DNA of 64,000 bases from Myxococcus fulvus (GCF_900111765.1 NZ_FOIB01000002.1:1054001-1118000); one strand, 5' to 3'. Shown: positions 54,807-63,923, counted from the stretch's first letter. Notes: generated by a model from the sequence alone, not told the origin. Translations and numbers: made by a program.

Positions 54807-55465
54807 GCACCCCGCCCATGAACACCCGGCCCCGCCGTCGCCTCCTCCCCGTGCTCGCCGTTTGCGTGAGCCTCGGCTTGCTCTTCGTGGGCGCGGGGCC
54901 CTGGCTCGAAGCACGAACCCTCGCGGCGAAGGCCCGGAGCCTGCCCGACTTCGGCCCCCTGCCCCACTTCGAGCTTCAGGACCAGGAGGCCCGCGCCTTC
55001 ACCCAGGCCCAACTGGAGCGCCGCGTCGTCGTCGCGGACTTCTTCTTCACCCGCTGCCCCACCGTCTGCCCGCTGCTCACCGAGCGCATGGCCCGGCTCC
55101 AGCGACGCGCCCGCGAGCAGGACGTCCCCGTGCACTTCGTGTCCTTCAGCGTGGACCCGCGCTACGACACACCCGAGCGACTCGCCGCCTACGCCCGGGA
55201 CCACGCCCTCGACACCGCCAACTGGAGCCTGGTGACAGGCCCCCTGGAACAGGTGGAGACCACCGTCCTGAATGGCTTCCGCGTCATGATGGGCCGGGCC
55301 GACGAAGCCGACGAGGACGACTTCCTCTCCCTCTTCCACGGCGAGCACTTCGTCCTCGTGGACGCCACGGGCCGGCTCCGTGGCTACTACCGCGTGACGG
55401 AGGACCCCCAGGGACTGGAGCAGCTCCTCGAGGACGCCTCCGCCCTCGCCCACGCCGCCCACTGA
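54776..55465 (+). CDS. SCO1/SenC-family copper-binding protein
   Basis: 229 residues from the ATG at 54776, chosen because GGAGGAGG lies at good spacing. An ATG at 54818 without a ribosome binding site would give 215. One N-terminal membrane segment is followed by a Sco1 thioredoxin fold with F-F-F-T-R-C-P-T-V-C-P (the C-x-x-x-C copper site), F-S-V-D-P-R-Y-D-T-P and the distal His in G-E-H-F-V-L-V-D. It is attached to the inner membrane facing the periplasm and delivers copper to cytochrome oxidase CuA or acts as a thiol reductase. It forms a pair with its Cys-less paralogue. Confidence 0.88.
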   Translation: MPRHLRAPALSTPPMNTRPRRRLLPVLAVCVSLGLLFVGAGPWLEARTLAAKARSLPDFGPLPHFELQDQEARAFTQAQLERRVVVADFFFTRCPTVCPLLTERMARLQRRAREQDVPVHFVSFSVDPRYDTPERLAAYARDHALDTANWSLVTGPLEQVETTVLNGFRVMMGRADEADEDDFLSLFHGEHFVLVDATGRLRGYYRVTEDPQGLEQLLEDASALAHAAH

Positions 55466-55474
55466 CGGACCGCG

Positions 55475-56785
55475 CTACGCCTCCTCCTCCACGTAGCGGC
55501 CATCCTCCAGTCGGAACAGCGCTCCCACGGGCGCCTCCAGGATGGCCTCGAGCGCGGGAGCACGGCGGACCAGCTCTCGCAACGAGACGAGCGCGAGCGT
55601 CGACGCATCATCCGTCGAGCCCTCGGGCTCCTCACCCGACGAGAACGCCCAGCCGCTGTCCCGTGGGTTGTGCGGCTTCATCCGCTCGGCGAAGCGGATG
55701 GGCTTGCCTCCCTCCAGGAGGGTCCGCGTGACGATGGCGCTCTGACTCAGCAGCCGCAGCTTGCGCATCGTCCGCTGCCGCTCCTCGGTGCCCAGCTCCA
55801 CGCGGACGCGCACGACACGTCCCTCCGCATCGAAGTGGCGGCTGACGGTGAACACGCCATCGCCCCACCGGTTGCCGCACCCCACCGTCCTCGCGCCCGC
55901 CAGCTCCAGCGAGGCCGCGTCCTCGGGGCTCGCGCGCAGCAGTGCGTTCAACTTCTCCAGGTTGCAGTGGGGCCGGTAGTCCACGCCCACCTCGAGGTTC
56001 TCCTTCTCGATGCGCTCCTGCGTGGGCGTCGCCTTCTCCCCCACCGCCTCCATCGGCACGTCCTTCCAACCGAAGACGCCCTCCCCGAGGTCCTTCGCCC
56101 CCACCTGCTTCGCGAGCGCGGGCGCATCCCGACCGTGGAACACGAAGTCCGCCAGCCCATCGGCCGGCTGCCACATGCGGAAGCTCCCCAGCGGCAGGAG
56201 GCCCGCGAAGAACAGCTGCCCGTGCTCCACCATCACCCCGGCGACCTCATCCGAGCGCACTGTCTTCGCCCCCTCCTCCACGACGACGTCGACCGAGCGC
56301 CAGCGCCCCTCGAACTCCCCCTCGGGCATGGGCACCCCCACGACGCGCAGGCCCCGTTCCTTCGGCAGGCCATCCACCGCGACGGCCCACAGGCCGTTGT
56401 ACTTCACGACGCCCAGTCCGCCGCCGAACTCCACCGCCCGACGGGCGCGCTCGACATGCGTCACGCGCTCGGACAGCACCTCCGCGCGAGCGTCGAAGCC
56501 CTTCTGCTTCGCGAAGTCATCGAAGTGGGCGATGGCGTCCTGGGGATTCGTGCGGTCGAAGAGGAACCTCGCGTCGAACTCCCGGTCATACGCCTTGCCC
56601 GCCACCTCCGCGTCACGTCCCACCAGCCGCAAGTCCCACGCCTCCGGGTCCTTCTTGCGCGGCGAGGCGGGCGGCGCGTCGTGACGCCAGAAGCGCCCCA
56701 GGCCGGGGTCGAGGATGACGAGGATGCCCTCGGGCAGGTCGACGTGTCCCAGCTCGACGGTGACGGACTTGGAGGTACGGGCCAT
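55475..56785 (-). CDS. DUF2185/Imm33-type protein with long N-terminal domain
   Basis: 436 residues, with GGTGGAGGG before the ATG. The last 85 or so residues carry the DUF2185 (Imm33-like) signature: an A-I-V-T-R strand, D-S-G-W-A-F-S-S-G-E-E, S-L-R-E-L-V and a closing G-A-L-F-R-L-E-D-G-R-Y. DUF2185 proteins often serve as immunity proteins in polymorphic toxin systems. The N-terminal 340 residues are beta-rich, with no family recognised and no signal peptide or membrane segment. No toxin gene is adjacent, so it may be a stand-alone or orphan immunity protein. It ends 9 bp from the convergent Sco gene. Confidence 0.7.
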   Translation of the reverse strand: MARTSKSVTVELGHVDLPEGILVILDPGLGRFWRHDAPPASPRKKDPEAWDLRLVGRDAEVAGKAYDREFDARFLFDRTNPQDAIAHFDDFAKQKGFDARAEVLSERVTHVERARRAVEFGGGLGVVKYNGLWAVAVDGLPKERGLRVVGVPMPEGEFEGRWRSVDVVVEEGAKTVRSDEVAGVMVEHGQLFFAGLLPLGSFRMWQPADGLADFVFHGRDAPALAKQVGAKDLGEGVFGWKDVPMEAVGEKATPTQERIEKENLEVGVDYRPHCNLEKLNALLRASPEDAASLELAGARTVGCGNRWGDGVFTVSRHFDAEGRVVRVRVELGTEERQRTMRKLRLLSQSAIVTRTLLEGGKPIRFAERMKPHNPRDSGWAFSSGEEPEGSTDDASTLALVSLRELVRRAPALEAILEAPVGALFRLEDGRYVEEEA

Positions 56786-56807
56786 CCCTCCACCCTACCC
56801 CACCCGC

Positions 56808-57743
56808 TCACCGTCCCGAGGCCGCCTGCCGGACCTCGCCGCGCGCGCGGAACGGCGCGAACAGCTCCACCGCCCAGTCCACGAAGGCGCGCAGCTTGGC
56901 GTTCATGTGCCGGTTCTGCGGGTACACGATGAAGACCGGGAACGGCTCGCATCGCCACTCGGGCAGCAGCCGCACCAGCGCGCCGCTCGCCAGGTGCGGG
57001 CGCGCGACGAACTCCGGCAGCTGCGTCACGCCCAGCCCCGCCAGCACCGCGGTCAGGTGCGCCGTGCTCTCGTTCACCGCCACGCTGGCGCGCCCCAGCA
57101 CCTCCAGCCGCTCCTCGCCCTGGAGGAACGACAGCGGAATCACCCGCCCCGTCCGCGTGGAGAAGTAGCTCACGATGTCGTGGCCATCCTGCAAGTCGGT
57201 GGGCTGCGCCGGAGTCCCCCGGCGCTTCAGGTAGCCCGGCGTGGCGCAGGACACGAACTCCAGCTCACCGATGCGCCGGCCGACCAGGGCCGGGTCCGGC
57301 AACACGCCGCCGCGAATCACGCAGTCCACGCCGTCCCCCACCAGGTCCACCGAGCGGTCCCCCACCCCCAGCTCCAATTGGATGTCCGGGAACTTCTCCC
57401 GGAACGACGGCAGCGCGGGGATGAGCAGGAAGTTGGACACCGACGAGCCCGCATCCACCCGCAGGCGCCCCCGGGGCCGGGTCCGCGCGCTCGACACGTC
57501 CGCCTCGATGTCCTCCAGGTCCGCCAGCAGCCGGGACGTCCGCGCGTAGTAGGCCGCGCCCTCCGGCGTCACCGTCACCCGCCGCGTGGTGCGCTGGAGC
57601 AGCTTCACCTGGAGGTGCGCCTCCAACCCCTGCACCAGCTTCGTCACGGAGGGCTTGGGCATCTTCAACGTGTCCGCGGCCCGGGTGAAGGTGCCGGCCT
57701 CGACCACCCGGGCGAACACCCGCATCGCGGTGAGCTGGTCCAT
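56808..57743 (-). CDS. LysR-family transcriptional regulator
   Basis: 311 residues. An N-terminal winged helix-turn-helix (M-D-Q-L-T-A-M-R-V-F, F-T-R-A-A-D-T-L, Q-G-L-E-A-H-L, L-L-Q-R-T-T-R-R) is followed by the LysR substrate-binding domain. It lies in the subgroup with L-T-A-V-L-A-G-L-G-V-T-Q-L-P, common for regulators of nearby oxidoreductase or efflux genes. A GAGGA ribosome binding site precedes the ATG. It is divergent from the small Cys-rich gene over 180 bp, which may hold its target promoter. Confidence 0.92.
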   Translation of the reverse strand: MDQLTAMRVFARVVEAGTFTRAADTLKMPKPSVTKLVQGLEAHLQVKLLQRTTRRVTVTPEGAAYYARTSRLLADLEDIEADVSSARTRPRGRLRVDAGSSVSNFLLIPALPSFREKFPDIQLELGVGDRSVDLVGDGVDCVIRGGVLPDPALVGRRIGELEFVSCATPGYLKRRGTPAQPTDLQDGHDIVSYFSTRTGRVIPLSFLQGEERLEVLGRASVAVNESTAHLTAVLAGLGVTQLPEFVARPHLASGALVRLLPEWRCEPFPVFIVYPQNRHMNAKLRAFVDWAVELFAPFRARGEVRQAASGR

Positions 57744-57923
57744 GACGTCGTCCTCGAAGCGCCCAGGGAGGGAGTCCCCGGAACTCCACGATTCTTACCC
57801 GAATGAAAACATCCGTGTCCCCAGCCGTCCTCTATCGACAAGGCCGGAACAGCCGTCACGCGGAGGCTCCTGTCACCGGATGATGTTAGTCTTTGGGCTC
57901 CCCTTCACGAAAAGGCGGTCCCC

Positions 57924-58184
57924 ATGAAGACGTGGCTCGCGGTGACGTTGGGCGCGGTGGTCGGACTCGCGGCGGCGGTGGTTCCTCCGGCGGCCATCGC
58001 GGGCGCCTCGGAGCAGGAGCACGAGCAGACGGACCCCTCGGCCTATCCCGGCCCGTGCTTCCTGGAGCTCATCTGCGAGAACGGCTCGGTGCTCCGGTGC
58101 AACGGCGCCTGGGAGTGCGACTACGGGAGCAACTGGATCCGCTGCGACGGCGCCGCCTGGGGTTGTGACGGCACCAGCACCTGA
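57924..58184 (+). CDS. Small secreted Cys-rich protein, 86 aa
   Basis: 86 residues. A Sec signal ends near residue 27 (A-I-A-G-A). The mature part is about 58 residues with six Cys (P-C, I-C, R-C, E-C, R-C, G-C), three Trp and several Asp, so three disulphides are likely. The pattern C-x-N-G-S-x-x-x-C-x-G is found in many small myxobacterial secreted proteins of unknown function. A purine-rich AAAAGGCGG site precedes the ATG. Confidence 0.75.
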   Translation: MKTWLAVTLGAVVGLAAAVVPPAAIAGASEQEHEQTDPSAYPGPCFLELICENGSVLRCNGAWECDYGSNWIRCDGAAWGCDGTST

Positions 58185-58199
58185 CACACCGGCGTGCTC

Positions 58200-58223
58200 C
58201 CGGGAGCCCGCAGCGGCTCCCGG
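58200..58223. terminator. Hairpin between convergent genes
   Basis: A perfect 9-bp stem (CCGGGAGCC paired with GGCTCCCGG) with a 6-base loop lies between the stops of the Cys-rich protein gene and the beta-helix lipoprotein gene. It probably serves both directions. Confidence 0.6.
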
Positions 58224-58252
58224 AGACACCGCCTGGAAGGCTCACGCCGTGC

Positions 58253-59980
58253 TCACGGCGCGACGTCGAGGAGCCCCACGCCCTTCGTGTGCCACTCGGT
58301 GCCGGGGGCCGTGCGCAGGTCATCGGCGGGGGGCGGCAGCGGCTCCCAGAGGGCGGCGTTCTGGGGCGGCACCTTGTTGGTGTTCTGGGCGCGCGCCCGG
58401 TAGAGCTGGCCGTCATGCATCACCAGCGCGCCCGCCGCGTACGTCACCTCCGGTGAGTTGGGGGCGCGGATGGCGCGGTCCGTCCACATCTCCAGCACGC
58501 GCGTCGCGGTCCCCGCCGGCAGGCCGGTGTTCACGAAGGTGAGCGTGGGGACGGCGCCATTCACGTTGCCGGTGGCCGTCACGGTGCCCACGGTGCCGGT
58601 GCCGCCCGTGAGGCCCGAGATGAGCCGGCGGCTGCCCTCCCAGCGGTTGTCCTTGAAGGTGATGGGCGAGGTGACGGTGTTCGCCTTGCTCAGCACCACG
58701 CCCGGGTCCGAGGAGGTCGGATAGACGCTCTGGTAGCCGAACTCCAGCCCGCGGAAGGCGTTGCGCTCCCAGAGGAACTTCGAGCCCGTTCCCACGGTGC
58801 CGCCGAACCAGATGCCCAGGGACAGCGTGTCCGCGAAGTAGTTGTCGGTGAAGTCCACGTCGAGCGGCCCGTCGCCCGTCTCCGGCTGGGCGAAAAAGTT
58901 GAGCAGCGCGCCCGCGCCCCCCACGAAGACGTTGTGGTGGAAGCGGATGCGGCCCGAGCGCACCGTGGCCTGGGAGTTGTTGTCCTGGTACTGCTGGAAG
59001 ACGGCGCGCCAGTCGATGGCCCCGAAGGCGAAGACGTTGTGGTGCACCTCCGCGCCGTCGCCCAGGCTCTGAATCTGGAGCGCCTCGCTGCCGGTGCGCA
59101 CCAGCCGGTTGTTGTAGACCTTCAGGTTCGTGGCGAGCGGCGTGGGCGCGCCCTGCGTGGAGCCGAAGTAGATGGCCTCGCTGGCGGTGTCGTGGATGTA
59201 GAGGTCGTGCAGCTTGATGTCGTTGAGGGCAGGCGCCACCCCGCCGCTCGCCGCGCGGTTGATGCGCACCCCGGCGAAGCCCGAGCGGGTGACCTCCAGG
59301 TACTCGAGCTCGAAGCTGTGCGCATCCCCGATGCCCACGCCCATGTGGCCCTCGCTCAGGAAGATGCCATCGCTCAGGATGCCGTAGCGGTTGCGCGACG
59401 TGGCGTACTGGCCGCAGCGGTGGCCCGGGAAGTCCGCGTGGCCGGTGCCCGAGTCCGGGTCATACCGGCCGGTGAGCACCCAGTTCGAGCCACCGCCCAT
59501 GGACCAGATGTAGCCCTGCGTGCTGCCCGCCTTGGGGCGGATGACCACCTGTCCCCCCGTGTTGGTGATGACCAGCGGCCGGCTCGCCGGGCGCTGCGGC
59601 AGGTTGCCCAGGTTGATGAGCGTGTAGGTGCCCGCGGGGATGTAGAGCCGGTCCAGCGTGCTCCAATCCACGTTGGGGTACCGGGTCTGCACGTTGGGGA
59701 TGTACATCTCCCCGTTGGTCGCGTTCGGCCCCGGCAGCGTGAGGGTGTTGCCCGGCGGTCCGAAGCGGCCGAACGGCTCGCACGCGGCCTCGGTGGGGCC
59801 ACCGCCATCCGGATTGCCCGAGCCACCGTCGGCGGGAGGATTGCCGCCGTCCGTCGTCGGCCCGGCATCCGCCGTCCCCGCGTCACCCAGCGAGTCGGGG
59901 CCGTCCTCGGGCGAGTCCTCCGAGGAGCAGGCCGACGTGAGACCGACGACGAGACACAACGCCCAGAGACTCCGAATCAT
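58253..59980 (-). CDS. Lipoprotein with right-handed beta-helix and a chitin-binding-like module
   Basis: 575 residues. The lipobox L-T-S-A-C ends at Cys18, followed by a linker of about 50 residues of Asp/Gly/Pro repeats. From about 80 to 500 is a parallel beta-helix, seen as regularly spaced N/I/F/V strands (I-K-L-H-D-L-Y-I-H-D-T, L-K-V-Y-N-N-R-L, V-H-H-N-V-F-A-F), as in pectate lyases and other polysaccharide-active proteins. The last 60 residues resemble a CBM5/12 carbohydrate-binding module (V-M-H-D-G-Q-L-Y-R-A-R and L-W-E-P-L). It is probably a surface polysaccharide lyase or binding protein. The catalytic residues cannot be assigned. Confidence 0.82.
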   Translation of the reverse strand: MIRSLWALCLVVGLTSACSSEDSPEDGPDSLGDAGTADAGPTTDGGNPPADGGSGNPDGGGPTEAACEPFGRFGPPGNTLTLPGPNATNGEMYIPNVQTRYPNVDWSTLDRLYIPAGTYTLINLGNLPQRPASRPLVITNTGGQVVIRPKAGSTQGYIWSMGGGSNWVLTGRYDPDSGTGHADFPGHRCGQYATSRNRYGILSDGIFLSEGHMGVGIGDAHSFELEYLEVTRSGFAGVRINRAASGGVAPALNDIKLHDLYIHDTASEAIYFGSTQGAPTPLATNLKVYNNRLVRTGSEALQIQSLGDGAEVHHNVFAFGAIDWRAVFQQYQDNNSQATVRSGRIRFHHNVFVGGAGALLNFFAQPETGDGPLDVDFTDNYFADTLSLGIWFGGTVGTGSKFLWERNAFRGLEFGYQSVYPTSSDPGVVLSKANTVTSPITFKDNRWEGSRRLISGLTGGTGTVGTVTATGNVNGAVPTLTFVNTGLPAGTATRVLEMWTDRAIRAPNSPEVTYAAGALVMHDGQLYRARAQNTNKVPPQNAALWEPLPPPADDLRTAPGTEWHTKGVGLLDVAP

Positions 59981-60129
59981 GAGGTGGCTCCCGAGGGGAA
60001 GGAGACCCCCAGACTAGCCTGACTCCACGCGGGGTCCGCGCGACTTGCACGCGGCCCCGTGGGTCAGCTCTTGTCACACAGTGGCATCTTCAACGAAATT
60101 GAGGGTTTACCTCTTCCTCATCGGATGTC

Positions 60130-61116
60130 TCACGCCACCTTGCCCACGATGATGGAGTACGGGCCCTGGGTGGGGACGACGCGGTCCAGCTTGAAGCCAC
60201 CCTCGGCGAAGAGCGCGTCGTACTGGACCTGGGTGCGCTCGCGTCCGCCCGCCAGCGACAGCATGACGATGTCCATCACCAGCGCGGGGTGCAGCTCCGG
60301 CCCCTCCGGCAGCATCATCTCCAGCACGAGCAGCTCCGCGTGGGCCGGCGCCGCCTGACGGATGTTGCGCAGGATGGAGATGGCCTGCGGGTCCGCCCAG
60401 TCGTGGAGGATGTTGCTGACGATGTACGCGTCCGCGCGCGGCAGCGGCCCGACGAAGAAGTCCCCGCCCTGCTTCTGCATGCGGGCATGCGCCTGGGCGT
60501 GCTCCACGACGTGGGGCAGGTCGAACAGCGTGCCGCGCGAGCGGGGCGCCTGGTCGAGCACCGCCGACAGCACGTGGCCGCGGCCTCCCGCGATGTCCGC
60601 GATGTGCTCATAGCGGTGGAACTCCATCGCCTGGAGCATGGAGGCGATGGCCATGTGCGACTTGCCCGTCATCGCCGCGTCGAAGATGCGGGCCTCCTCC
60701 GGGTGGGACTGGTAATAGGGCCACAGGCCGCCGGGCGTCACCGTGTCACACGCCGTCTGCCCCGTGCGCGCGGACACCGACAGCGCCTGGGCGCTGCGCC
60801 AGTTGATGTCGTCGTTGAACATCAGCACCAACCCCTTGAGCGAGTGCGGATGGCTGGCCTTCAGGTGCTCGGAGTAGTCCGTGTGCGCCCAGCCCTGCGC
60901 GCGCCGCTCGAACACCCCCTGCGCCGACAGCAGGCGCAGCATCCGGTGCAGCGAGTCCGCGTGCGCCCCCGTCGCCTTCGCCAGTTCCTCCGTGCTCATC
61001 GGCGTCGTCCCCAGCACGTCCGCCACGCCGAGCTGTGCAACCGCATACAGACACCGCGGGGTCAGATACGACGTGGTGAGGTTGAAGATGAACGCGGGGG
61101 CGGGAAGTCGTTGCAT
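60130..61116 (-). CDS. SAM-dependent O-methyltransferase (plant COMT type)
   Basis: 328 residues from the ATG complementary to 61114-61116, with AGGAG five bases upstream. An N-terminal winged-helix dimerisation domain (to about residue 110) is followed by the Rossmann methyltransferase with D-I-A-G-G-R-G-H-V-L (SAM motif I), L-F-D-L-P-H-V-V, the catalytic-base region N-I-L-H-D-W-A-D and the C-terminal G-G-F-K-L-D. Such enzymes methylate small phenolic or polyketide-like metabolites, which suits a myxobacterial secondary-metabolite tailoring role. No biosynthetic cluster is adjacent. Confidence 0.88.
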   Translation of the reverse strand: MQRLPAPAFIFNLTTSYLTPRCLYAVAQLGVADVLGTTPMSTEELAKATGAHADSLHRMLRLLSAQGVFERRAQGWAHTDYSEHLKASHPHSLKGLVLMFNDDINWRSAQALSVSARTGQTACDTVTPGGLWPYYQSHPEEARIFDAAMTGKSHMAIASMLQAMEFHRYEHIADIAGGRGHVLSAVLDQAPRSRGTLFDLPHVVEHAQAHARMQKQGGDFFVGPLPRADAYIVSNILHDWADPQAISILRNIRQAAPAHAELLVLEMMLPEGPELHPALVMDIVMLSLAGGRERTQVQYDALFAEGGFKLDRVVPTQGPYSIIVGKVA

Positions 61117-61131
61117 GTGCGCTCCTGGTCG

Positions 61132-61151
61132 GCAGGCCTTCAATTGCCTGC
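61132..61151. promoter_or_regulatory. Inverted repeat upstream of the O-methyltransferase
   Basis: GCAGGC, eight bases, GCCTGC: 6-bp arms lying 16-35 bp before the methyltransferase start. Possible operator or leader hairpin. The rest of the 283-bp gap up to 61399 shows no other clear signal. Confidence 0.35.
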
Positions 61152-61399
61152 AAGCTGAAATTCTACCTGGACCTGGGAACGACTCAGACACCCCCGCATA
61201 CCGCCCTGCCTTCAAATGAACACAGACGCTGTAACCCATGACAATGACTGACATGGCGCACTCCGTCACGAAGCGTCGACTACGGGGTTGTCGCCAGCCC
61301 TGGAGGGAGGGGCAATCCCAACACCGGCGGCGCGGAGCCGTCGGGCCGGGGACTACTGTTCATGCGTCCCGCTGACCCCTTCGCGAAAGGTGGCTCCCG

Positions 61400-62341
61400 A
61401 TGACGTCTTCCGCCCCACCTGGGGACGCGCGCCCCGCCGTGCTCATCGTGGCGCGGCTGCCCAAGGCCCTGGAGGAGCGGCTCGGGAGCCATTACGAGTG
61501 CCACACGCGGGACGGCCTGTCGGAGGCGGCCCTGGAGCAGCTTTCGCCCCGCATCCGCGCCGTCGTCGCCAGCGGTTCGAGCCGGCTGCCGCGCGAGCTG
61601 CTCGCCCGCTTCCCCGCGCTGGAGCTCATCGCCGTCTTCGGGGTGGGCGTGGACGGCATCGACGCCGAGGCGGCCCGGGAGCGCGGCATCCGCGTGACGA
61701 CGACGCCCGACGTGCTCACCGCCGACGTCGCGGACCTGGCGATGACGCTGATGCTCGCCGTCGCTCGCGACGTGGTCCGCGCGGATGCGTTCGCTCGCGG
61801 GGGTGCGTGGAAGCAGGGGCCCTTCCCGTTGAGCACGCGCGTCAGCGGCGCCCGGCTGGGCATCGTCGGATTGGGGCGCATCGGCCTGGCCATCGCGCGA
61901 CGCGCTGAGGGCTTCGACATGACGATTGCGTATCACAGTCGCTCGGTCCGGGACGGGGTACCCTATCGCCATGTCGCCGACGTGAAGACGCTCGCGTCCC
62001 AGGTCGACTTCCTGGTGCTGGCATTGCCAGGAGGCGCGGGCACGCGGGGCCTGGTGGACGCCCAGGTGCTGGACGCCTTGGGACCTTGCGGGTTCTTGAT
62101 CAACATCGCGCGAGGGTCCATCGTCGACGAGGCGGCGCTCATCCGCGCGCTCCAGGAGGGGCGCATCGCGGGCGCCGGCCTGGATGTCTTCGAGCACGAG
62201 CCGGACATCTCTCCCGCCCTCTCAGCCCGTGGAAATGTCGTCCTGACGCCTCACGTGGCCAGCGCCACCGGGGCCACGCGCGCCGCCATGGCGGACCAGG
62301 TCTTCGACAGCGTGCGAGACCATTTCAGCAGCAAGTTCTGA
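61400..62341 (+). CDS. D-isomer specific 2-hydroxyacid dehydrogenase
   Basis: 313 residues. The NAD-binding domain has the dinucleotide fold G-I-V-G-L-G-R-I-G. Family motifs are present: D-G-I-D, the catalytic Arg in N-I-A-R-G-S-I-V-D-E, Glu in A-G-L-D-V-F-E-H-E-P, and His in L-T-P-H-V-A-S-A-T. All three catalytic residues (Arg, Glu, His) are seen. It reduces a 2-keto acid to the D-hydroxy acid or the reverse, such as glyoxylate or hydroxypyruvate. The exact substrate cannot be inferred. Cytoplasmic. Confidence 0.9.
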   Translation: MTSSAPPGDARPAVLIVARLPKALEERLGSHYECHTRDGLSEAALEQLSPRIRAVVASGSSRLPRELLARFPALELIAVFGVGVDGIDAEAARERGIRVTTTPDVLTADVADLAMTLMLAVARDVVRADAFARGGAWKQGPFPLSTRVSGARLGIVGLGRIGLAIARRAEGFDMTIAYHSRSVRDGVPYRHVADVKTLASQVDFLVLALPGGAGTRGLVDAQVLDALGPCGFLINIARGSIVDEAALIRALQEGRIAGAGLDVFEHEPDISPALSARGNVVLTPHVASATGATRAAMADQVFDSVRDHFSSKF

Positions 62342-62492
62342 CAGCGCGTGAGTGTCTTGAATCTCGGGACTCGAGAGGGATTCATCATCCAGACATGTCA
62401 CTGAGGACTTGGGGTGGGGGCGCGCTATGAAACATGGCGCGAAGCCCACGCCGGGCGGCGCGTTCCCCCCGTTGTCAGATAGACGAGCATCC

Positions 62493-63875
62493 ATGTTCAA
62501 GCAGGCAGCAGTCCTCGCGGCGACCGGTGTCGCATTGCTGGCCGGTTGTGGCGGTGTCGAGCCGCAGATGGAGCAGGAAGAAATCATCGCCAACCTCATC
62601 GAGGCGGGCTACCCGGCCCGGGACATCCAGGTCGTCGACGAGGCCGTGTTCGTGGGCGGCGACGCGCTCGTGACGCTCCAGGCGTCCCGCGAGATGATTC
62701 AGGCCCCCGAGGGGAGCCAGGAGCAGTTCCGCACGAACAACCTCGTCGGCCCCCAGGTGACGCGGATCTGCATCAACTCCACGACCGATTTCAACAACAT
62801 CCCCAACTTGAACCAGGGACTCAACCTGGCCATCGAAAACTACAACGCGCTGGGCCTGCGCTTCACCTTCGTGCGCGATTCGACGGTGGGCTGCTCCGCG
62901 ACCATCATCGCGCAGATGTCCACCCTTCGACCTGAGAACTGGGCGGGCTTCCCTGACCTCGGAGTGCCCTTCGGGTCCATCAACATGGTCTACGCGATGG
63001 CAAACGAGAGCCTCGACGTCAACGAGCACATCATCACGCACGAGCTCGGCCACACGCTCGGCCTGCGTCACTCGGACTATTATGACCGCAGCATCAGCTG
63101 CCAGCCGCCCTATACCGGCGTCGAGGGCGACATGGGCGTGGGCGTCATCCCCATCCCAGGGACGCCGCAGACCGCCGTGTGGGACGGGTCCGTCATGAAC
63201 GCCTGTCCTCACGCCAACAGCAGCGGCGAGTTCACCGCCACGGACGCCACCGCGCTGTTCGCGCTCTATGGCAAGCCCTGCTCGGACGTCAACGTCGCGG
63301 CGTATCGCGGGCAGACAGGCACGCAGCTTCGCTGCGCCTGCGCCTCGGGGACCTCCGGCTCGGTCTGGGGGACGAACAACTACACGGATGACTCGAACAT
63401 CTGTCGCGCCGCGGTGCACGCGGGGGTGATGACCACCCTCGGTGGCGTGGTGACGGTCGAGGTGCAGCCGGAACAGAGCACGTTCATCGGAACCACCCGC
63501 AACGGCGTCACCTCGTCCTCCTACGGCTACTGGGGCGGGAGCTACCGCTTCATCGGGGCGCAGATTCCACAGCCCCAGACGCAGCCGCTCTGCTCGACCT
63601 TCAACATGATGTCCTACCGCGGGCAGACCGGGAGGGCCATCCGCTGCGGCTGCCCGACGGTGAGCCTGGGCGCGTCGTTCTGGGGCACGGACCTGTACAC
63701 CGATGACTCGGATGTCTGCGTGGCCGCCGTGCACGCGGGCGCGATTCCCGCCTCCGGTGGCGATGTGACTGTCACCATCCAGCCGGGCCAGAGCAGCTAC
63801 ACGAGCACCAGCCGCTACGGCGTGACCTCGTCCGGTTACGGCGCCTGGCCGGGGAGCATCTCCCTGAGCCCGTAG
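62493..63875 (+). CDS. Zinc metallopeptidase lipoprotein with two LCCL domains
   Basis: 460 residues from the ATG at 62493, chosen because the lipoprotein signal (L-L-A-G-C, Cys19) follows. Residues 20-290 are an M10/M12-like zincin with the extended zinc site H-E-L-G-H-T-L-G-L-R-H (about 190-200), then a Met in S-V-M-N-A that could be the Met-turn. About 290-370 and 380-460 are two LCCL domains (Y-R-G-Q-T-G, V/F-W-G-T, Y-T-D-D-S, A-A-V-H-A-G, each with a Cys pair). LCCL domains are commoner in animals and in myxobacteria than in most bacteria. It should be a surface or secreted protease, perhaps used in predation. Confidence 0.87.
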   Translation: MFKQAAVLAATGVALLAGCGGVEPQMEQEEIIANLIEAGYPARDIQVVDEAVFVGGDALVTLQASREMIQAPEGSQEQFRTNNLVGPQVTRICINSTTDFNNIPNLNQGLNLAIENYNALGLRFTFVRDSTVGCSATIIAQMSTLRPENWAGFPDLGVPFGSINMVYAMANESLDVNEHIITHELGHTLGLRHSDYYDRSISCQPPYTGVEGDMGVGVIPIPGTPQTAVWDGSVMNACPHANSSGEFTATDATALFALYGKPCSDVNVAAYRGQTGTQLRCACASGTSGSVWGTNNYTDDSNICRAAVHAGVMTTLGGVVTVEVQPEQSTFIGTTRNGVTSSSYGYWGGSYRFIGAQIPQPQTQPLCSTFNMMSYRGQTGRAIRCGCPTVSLGASFWGTDLYTDDSDVCVAAVHAGAIPASGGDVTVTIQPGQSSYTSTSRYGVTSSGYGAWPGSISLSP

Positions 63876-63892
63876 TCCTCCTGGTGGCAACG

Positions 63893-63923
63893 GGCGGCCC
63901 GGAGGAAGGTGCTCCGGGCCGCC
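63893..63923 (+). terminator. Terminator hairpin after the metallopeptidase gene
   Basis: A perfect 12-bp stem (GGCGGCCCGGAG paired with CTCCGGGCCGCC) with a 7-base loop lies 18 bp past the stop. The remaining 77 bases to the window end hold no feature that could be supported. Confidence 0.65.
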
